This document shows, piece after piece, positions 6,434 to 8,971 of a stretch of 8,971 nt of DNA. The position numbers were made by a program, and so were the translations under genes. The notes below the pieces were generated by a model that was given only the letters and a program-made list of their open reading frames with translations, did no database searches and was not told the origin of the DNA. This stretch comes from Clostridiaceae bacterium (lineage in GTDB: Bacteria; Bacillota; Clostridia; Oscillospirales; Acutalibacteraceae), in assembly GCA_904501705.1 (NCBI GenBank), contig CAJGCA010000064.1, positions 1-8,971 of the forward strand, read 5' to 3'. Numbering within the stretch: position 1 is the stretch's first letter; each line of letters begins with the position of its first letter.

Positions 6434-6982
6434 ATGGATTATAAAGAACTCATCATTCTAATTGTGATTGCGTTGCTACTGCTCGTAGCGATGCGCTTTG
6501 GCCGTCGACAGGGAAAGGGTACCCGTGCCGAGCGACTGATGAAGAAATACGCCGTTATGACGCGGAAAATGATTGATAACGCGCCCGAGGGCGAGCTGGT
6601 GGACGGCGCGGTCAGCCGCGTGCTCGCCAAGGCCGCCGAGGCTCGCCGCCCCGACCCCGTCGTGGTGTTGGCGGGACTGCCGCACGCCAACACCACGGTG
6701 TACGCCGTGTGGGTGGTGTGCAAGGAGATGGCGGCAAGCGGCTATGCCGCGATGATGAAGACCGCCGCGCGGGAGTTTGCCGATCTGGCGCGTGAAAGCT
6801 TTGCCGACATCGGCGCTGTGCAATGCGCCGCCGCGTGGGAAGCCCTGCACACCGCCGAGGAACAGACGGACGAATCGGAGCAGGCATTACGCTCGGCGAT
6901 ACAAAACGAGTGTCCCTTATCGTTGTGTGAGGAATACATCCGCGACCACGCGGAGGATTTCATCGACACCCCCGCGGAATAA
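6434..6982 (+). CDS. Unrecognised single-pass membrane-anchored protein
   Basis: I do not firmly recognise this 182-residue protein. Residues 6-20 form one strongly hydrophobic helix. It is followed by Arg/Lys-rich FGRRQGKGTR, predicting an N-terminal anchor with the rest in the cytoplasm. The soluble part is helical and moderately acidic at its end, with cysteines at 96 and later near the C-terminus. The stretch VWVVCKEMAASGYAAMMK to SFADIGA (92-128) loosely resembles the DMP19/DUF4375 pattern (helix, small loop with aromatic residue, helix, then ALxxIGA), but the usual GGF is not present, so this is only a hint. AAGGAG at 6420-6425 overlaps the rsmI stop with 8-base spacing to the ATG, so the gene is well translated and part of the trmN6-rsmI operon. 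A bidirectional terminator follows. Confidence 0.8.
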   Translation: MDYKELIILIVIALLLLVAMRFGRRQGKGTRAERLMKKYAVMTRKMIDNAPEGELVDGAVSRVLAKAAEARRPDPVVVLAGLPHANTTVYAVWVVCKEMAASGYAAMMKTAAREFADLARESFADIGAVQCAAAWEALHTAEEQTDESEQALRSAIQNECPLSLCEEYIRDHAEDFIDTPAE

Positions 6983-6988
6983 GAAAAG

Positions 6989-7025
6989 AAAAAGCAACCG
7001 ACCCATATGGTCGGTTGCTTTTTTT
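6989..7025. terminator. Bidirectional intrinsic terminator
   Basis: A perfect 12-bp stem has arms AAGCAACCGACC (6992-7003) and its complement (7009-7020), with loop CATAT. A/T pairs on both sides lengthen it to about 14-15 bp. On the plus strand it runs into seven T before ATT, and on the minus strand into TTTTTCTTTTC. It therefore serves both the operon ending at 6982 and the CNNM gene ending at 7031. Confidence 0.92.
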
Positions 7026-7030
7026 ATTGT

Positions 7031-8284
7031 TTATTCTTCGGTTTCCTCCGTCGGCTCGACGGGGGTGACGAGAATCTCTTCGGGGTGGTTGTTTTCCGCC
7101 TCGACGACGGTGACGGCTAACCCGTCGGCAGTGAATTTTTCGCCCGCCTCAGGGATGTGGCCGAGGATCTCCATCACCCAGCCGCCCACCGTTGCGAATT
7201 CGCATTCGGTCTCACGGTCGAAGAAATCCATCATGCTCTTGAGTTCGGTGGTGCACAGCACGGAATAGGTGTTTCCTTCTATGAGACGGATGTTCTCGAC
7301 GATCTCGTCGTGCTCGTCCCAGATCTCACCGACCAGCTCCTCGAGGATGTCCTCCATTGTGACGATGCCGAGCGTACCGCCGTATTCGTCGGCGACGATG
7401 GCGATATGGGCTTTTTCCATTTGCAGTTTTTTTAGCAGCAGACGGATCTTCATCGTCGGGGGGATGAACACCACCGGCGACATAATGTCGGTGGGCTTGG
7501 GTTCGCCCTCGGCGAGGGTGCAGTTTTTGTGATGTACGACGCCGAGGATATTATCCATGGTGTTTTCGTACACCGGCAGGCGGGAGAAGCCCGTGTCGGC
7601 GAACACCTCGCGCATCTCGGCGTAGGACGCGTCGGCGGGAACGCCCGTGACGTCCACGCGCGGGATGAGGATATCAACCGCCTCGCGGTCGTTAAAGGAG
7701 ATCGCACGGCGTATGAGCTCGCTTTCTTCCTCGCCGAGCGCACCATCCTGCTGTGCCTCATCGACGATGGTGAGCAGTTCTTCCTCGGTGACGCCTTGGT
7801 CGTTTTTGGATTTGAAGAGCAAATTTAGCAGCTTTTTCCACAGGCCGAATAGCCAGTTGATGGGGTACAGGATGACGATGATGCACCGCAGAATGGGGGC
7901 GGTCGCCATCGTAAAGGCTTCGGCGTATTCTCTGGCCAAGCTTTTGGGAGAGATCTCACCGAAGATCAGTACCACGATGGTGGACACCACGGTTGATACG
8001 GTCGGGCCGATGCCCTCGCCGTAGAGATGGGTGAAGAACACCGTCGCGATCGCGGTGAGCAGAATGTTGACAATGTTGTTGCCTACGAGGATGGTGGAGA
8101 GCAGGCGGTCGTAGTTCTCCGCGAGGTCGAGCACCAGCTTGGCGCGTCGGTTGCCGTCCTCCGCAAGGTTCTTTAACCGAATGCGGTTAAAGGTCGAGAA
8201 CGCGGTCTCGGTGGCGGAGAAGTAGGCGGAGAAGATCACCAGCACTACCATAAACAAAATAGGCTGCATACTGTCAGGGTCCAT
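7031..8284 (-). CDS. CNNM/CorC-HlyC family transporter-like membrane protein with CBS pair
   Basis: This 417-residue protein has the complete domain order of the family often annotated hemolysin C or CorC. The CNNM (DUF21) membrane domain covers residues 5-155, the CBS pair about 200-326 and the CorC_HlyC domain about 335-412. Signature residues are SATETAFS (23-30), VGNNIVNIL (67-75) and FGEISPKS (108-115) in the membrane part. The CBS pair contains GFSRLPVY (232-239), and VADEYGGTLGIVTMEDILEELVGEI (297-321) forms the end of the second CBS. Family members studied elsewhere act in Mg2+ efflux or Mg2+/Co2+ resistance, with nucleotides binding the CBS pair. The transport role here is inferred. 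CCTCCTT on the plus strand (8296-8302) gives an AAGGAGG ribosome site 11 bases before the ATG, a slightly long spacing. It has its own promoter (8344-8372) and is divergent from spoVAE. Confidence 0.92.
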   Translation of the reverse strand: MDPDSMQPILFMVVLVIFSAYFSATETAFSTFNRIRLKNLAEDGNRRAKLVLDLAENYDRLLSTILVGNNIVNILLTAIATVFFTHLYGEGIGPTVSTVVSTIVVLIFGEISPKSLAREYAEAFTMATAPILRCIIVILYPINWLFGLWKKLLNLLFKSKNDQGVTEEELLTIVDEAQQDGALGEEESELIRRAISFNDREAVDILIPRVDVTGVPADASYAEMREVFADTGFSRLPVYENTMDNILGVVHHKNCTLAEGEPKPTDIMSPVVFIPPTMKIRLLLKKLQMEKAHIAIVADEYGGTLGIVTMEDILEELVGEIWDEHDEIVENIRLIEGNTYSVLCTTELKSMMDFFDRETECEFATVGGWVMEILGHIPEAGEKFTADGLAVTVVEAENNHPEEILVTPVEPTEETEE

Positions 8285-8343
8285 GGGGATTTGTTCCTCC
8301 TTAAAAGTTAAATGCGCAGTTTTTACACAATTACGCAGACTAC

Positions 8344-8372
8344 ATCATATCACATGGGTGGTAAAATGTCCA
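8344..8372 (-). promoter_or_regulatory. Sigma-A promoter for the CNNM gene
   Basis: On the minus strand there is TGGACA (8367-8372), a 17-base spacer and TATGAT (8344-8349), the latter preceded by TGA as an extended -10. Five of six positions match the consensus in each hexamer. The start would be near 8337, leaving a leader of about 52 bases. It is a vegetative-type promoter, unlike what is expected for the divergent spoVAE. Confidence 0.7.
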
Positions 8373-8427
8373 GTATTATTTGTAATGGGTATATTTTCAC
8401 CGCCGTCGGTTAAGATACGGTTATGTG

Positions 8428-8434
8428 AAAGGAG
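8428..8434 (+). promoter_or_regulatory. Ribosome binding site that fixes the spoVAE start
   Basis: AAAGGAG is 10 bases before the ATG at 8445. This selects a 121-residue product matching SpoVAE length. It rules out the in-frame ATGs at 8283 and 8385, which would add residues unlike the family and run through the divergent promoter region. Confidence 0.75.
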
Positions 8435-8444
8435 CGGGTTTTGG

Positions 8445-8810
8445 ATGGATTGGTGGATGCTCATTAAGGCGTTTTTGGTCGGCGGAGGGATCTGCGTGAT
8501 CGGGCAATTGTTGCTCGATTATACGAAGCTCACCCCTGCGCGGGTGCTCGTCGCGTTTGTCACCCTCGGGGTGGTGCTGACGGCGGTGGGGGTGTATGAG
8601 CCGCTCGTCAAGTTTGCAAGCTGCGGCGCAACCGTGCCGCTGACTGGCTTCGGGTATACCCTCGCAAAGGGCGTACAACAGGCGGTCGGAGAGCAGGGCC
8701 TCATCGGCGTGATCACAGGCGGCATCACGGGTGCGGCAGGCGGCATCACCGCCGCGGCGGTGTTCGGCTTCCTCTGCGCACTGATTGCAAAATCGGGTGA
8801 TAAATCCTAA
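8445..8810 (+). CDS. spoVAE: Stage V sporulation protein AE (SpoVAE/SpoVAEB)
   Basis: SpoVA proteins form the inner-membrane channel that moves Ca-dipicolinic acid into the developing spore and releases it at germination. The 121-residue protein is full length. It begins with a helix ending in GGGICVIGQLL (14-24), then DYTKLTPARVLV (25-36), a second helix, and the family core GATVPLTGFGYTLAKG. An LIGVITGGITGAAGGITAA segment leads into a final hydrophobic helix and a short basic tail. In Clostridia the usual order is spoVAC-spoVAD-spoVAE. Here the gene stands alone, with a divergent gene upstream and an IS end 21 bases after the stop. A forespore (sigma-G-like) promoter may lie around GTATA (8389-8393) and TAAGATA (8411-8417), but the match is weak. 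Confidence 0.92.
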   Translation: MDWWMLIKAFLVGGGICVIGQLLLDYTKLTPARVLVAFVTLGVVLTAVGVYEPLVKFASCGATVPLTGFGYTLAKGVQQAVGEQGLIGVITGGITGAAGGITAAAVFGFLCALIAKSGDKS

Positions 8811-8831
8811 GAAAAGAACGGCTTGCCGGCC

Positions 8832-8971
8832 TGCACTGCTCCAATTTGTGCAGACAATACAAAAAGAACCCTATGGTAGCTAAAATTAAATTTTAAGCAA
8901 CATACTGACATCGCTTTTCAAGTGGTGTCAGTTTTGTTTTTAGTTGGATGCGCTGATGATTGTAGAAATGG
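8832..8971 (-). mobile_element. Second copy of the IS3-family 3' end, inverted
   Basis: The reverse complement of this stretch is identical to 1-138 over all 138 shared bases, plus two further bases at the window edge that complete a His codon. The IS tip is at 8832 (TGCACTGCTCC...), 21 bases after the spoVAE stop. The flank, gccggcc on the plus strand, differs from the flank of the left copy, so these are two separate insertion sites. Confidence 0.87.
8893..8971 (-). CDS. IS3-family transposase, C-terminal fragment (truncated by window edge)
   Basis: The last 25 codons read HFYNHQRIQLKTKLTPLEK and onward to CQYVA, with a stop at 8893-8895 on the minus strand. They are identical to the fragment at 1-77 with one extra residue visible. 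The complete identity of the two copies suggests recent transposition, or that both ends derive from the same collapsed repeat in an assembly. Confidence 0.8.
   Translation of the reverse strand, partial: HFYNHQRIQLKTKLTPLEKRCQYVA

Noticed and set aside
8389..8417. Sigma-G promoter for spoVAE (GTATA and TAAGATA, 17 apart)
   Set aside because: The placement is right for a forespore promoter, but the -10 matches the CATnnTA pattern only in part. It is noted within the gene entry and not called separately.
1..8971. A composite transposon carrying selected cargo, or a defence island
   Set aside because: The genes between the IS ends are chromosomal housekeeping and sporulation genes in a conserved order, with no resistance, toxin, nuclease or phage genes. 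The IS flanks fit chance insertions or assembly breaks better.

Overview
The window looks like an ordinary chromosomal segment of a GC-rich, endospore-forming Clostridia (Firmicutes) bacterium. An Oscillospirales/Ruminococcaceae-type organism would fit, but that is inference. The evidence is the holB-ricT-trmN6-rsmI gene order shared with Bacillus and Clostridia, a spoVAE sporulation gene, a clostridial 2[4Fe-4S] ferredoxin, DUF1846 and DUF6512 family proteins, and strong Gram-positive Shine-Dalgarno and sigma-A-type promoter sequences.

Layout from left to right. (1) Positions 1-138 are the 3' end of an IS3-family insertion sequence: the last 24 transposase codons plus the terminal repeat. 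(2) A DUF6512 membrane protein (207-737, +) converges on a DUF1846 protein (855-2336, -), with a shared hairpin terminator between them. (3) A divergent promoter region (2337-2563) drives DUF1846 leftward and the core cluster rightward. (4) The core cluster is holB (clamp-loader delta'), ricT (RNA-maturation factor), a small 2[4Fe-4S] ferredoxin with its own promoter and a strong intrinsic terminator, then trmN6, rsmI and an unrecognised single-pass membrane protein (6434-6982). (5) A bidirectional terminator (6989-7025) separates this from a convergent CNNM/CorC-HlyC membrane protein with a CBS pair (7031-8284, -). (6) A lone spoVAE (8445-8810, +) is transcribed away from it. (7) Positions 8832-8971 are a second copy of the same IS end in inverted orientation.

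The core cluster joins DNA replication (HolB), mRNA processing (RicT, known in Bacillus to form an Fe-S complex acting with RNase Y), and tRNA/rRNA methylation (TrmN6, RsmI). Compared with Bacillus subtilis, the ferredoxin sits where yabA would be, the GIY-YIG gene yazA is missing, and tmk and its partners are absent upstream of holB. The hairpin between the ferredoxin and trmN6 leaves no room for a promoter after it, so trmN6-rsmI and the 182-residue gene probably depend on read-through.

I see no tRNA, rRNA, CRISPR array, phage or defence module, and no gene-free stretch over 300 bases. No clearly new biological system is evident. The points most worth a second look are the inverted IS ends, the ferredoxin beside ricT with the terminator after it, the unidentified membrane protein after rsmI, and the lone spoVAE beside an IS.
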